DNA of 64,000 nt from Brasilonema sennae CENA114 (GTDB lineage Bacteria > Cyanobacteriota > Cyanobacteriia > Cyanobacteriales > Nostocaceae), in the NCBI RefSeq assembly GCF_006968745.1, contig NZ_CP030118.1:5988340-6052339 (forward strand), written 5' to 3'. The notes beneath the pieces were generated by a model, which saw nothing but the letters and a program-made list of their open reading frames with translations, had not been told where the DNA came from and searched no databases. The number at the start of each line of letters is the position of its first letter. The first letter of the stretch is position 1. Positions 63,691 to 64,000 of the stretch are shown in pieces. The translations under genes were made by a program, and so were the position numbers.

Positions 63691-64000
63691 ATGAGCATCA
63701 AACCTGATTTGCAACAAAGTTTCATGACTCAATTGCTGAAAACAAAATCATTCACACGAACAATCAACAAACTTTCTGCTATCGGACTAGTGGTGTGTTC
63801 ACTTTTAACAACATCATTTTTAACACCCGAATCTAGCTACGCTAACAGTGTCTTCAACAAAAAAGATTCTGCTGTTGTCCAAACAAAGCAGAACTCTGGA
63901 GTTAGGGGAAATTACAAAGACTTTTTGACAGCACTTGCAATAAGAGAAACAGGACAACAAAATCCACCTACTAACATTGAGAACCAGTTGGGTTTTATAG
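63691..64000 (+). CDS. secreted protein, partial (cut by window end)
   Basis: The first 103 codons only. A long signal peptide (hydrophobic core AIGLVVCSLLTTSFL, cleavage likely after SSYANS) is followed by a polar spacer and then NYKDFLTALAIRETGQQNPP and NIENQLGFI. The 'DFL.ALA.RE(S/T)G....N.LGFIG' start is reminiscent of secreted lysozyme- or transglycosylase-like domains that begin with a catalytic Glu in this context. The fold cannot be confirmed without the rest. The start ATG 63691 has no clear ribosome site; a second in-frame ATG follows 11 codons later. Confidence 0.6.
   Translation, partial: MSIKPDLQQSFMTQLLKTKSFTRTINKLSAIGLVVCSLLTTSFLTPESSYANSVFNKKDSAVVQTKQNSGVRGNYKDFLTALAIRETGQQNPPTNIENQLGFI

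Overview
The window looks like chromosome of a filamentous, probably heterocyst-forming cyanobacterium (Nostocales type). The reasons are the many GCGATCGC (HIP1-like) octamers, cyanobacterium-restricted families (KGK domain, DUF1822, an AMIN-domain TonB receptor) and abundant small palindromic intergenic repeats. The genus cannot be fixed from the sequence alone.

Left part (1-7.1 kb): ordinary chromosomal genes mixed with decayed pieces. These are an Uma2-like tail, a phasin-like coiled-coil protein, a secreted or anchored FKBP isomerase, dnaB (minus strand), a long repeat-rich gap, a KGK-domain protein whose 3' end lies in repeat DNA, a DUF218/YdcF-like membrane protein, a CysA C-terminal remnant and a glutaredoxin-like protein.

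Centre (7.2-51.0 kb, all minus strand, read from right to left): one large hybrid NRPS/PKS cluster. In transcription order it encodes: FAAL-ACP-C; a MycE/TylE-like methyltransferase; a SyrP/TauD-type hydroxylase; a giant NRPS (interface-A-T, C-A-T, C-hydroxylase); a small methyltransferase; interface-A-T; KS-AT; ACP-aminotransferase-C-A-T; KS-AT-cMT-KR-ACP; a JmjC/cupin-like oxygenase; a lone C domain; a second free hydroxylase; interface-A-T-reductase; a free class III aminotransferase; a frameshifted GNAT remnant; a 97-aa protein; and MbtH. Adenylation pocket residues read by hand give Asp, Gly, Asp, Ser and a His-like code.

Right flank (51.0-58.5 kb): divergent plus-strand genes for a TonB-dependent siderophore receptor, a PepSY membrane protein, an MFS exporter and a sucrase/ferredoxin-like thioredoxin-fold protein. 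Together with the cluster they form a self-contained make, export, re-import and iron-release system. I infer an acylated peptide-polyketide siderophore of the beta-hydroxyaspartate class (the class to which cyanochelins belong). It would carry up to three beta-hydroxylated residues (Asp, Asp, probably His), enough for six-coordinate Fe(III) binding. Release would be reductive and perhaps followed by transamination to a terminal amine.

Right end (58.6-64 kb): a GalU-type nucleotidyltransferase, then on the minus strand a sigma-like regulator with a DUF1822 partner and an unrecognised glycine-rich 181-aa protein, and finally a plus-strand secreted protein cut by the window edge.

The most unusual points are: a hydroxylase encoded between each C domain and its interface-A-T module three times over; the His-like terminal module with reductase plus free aminotransferase; and several short palindromic or tandem repeats that appear to have inserted in frame into loops of the megasynthase genes.
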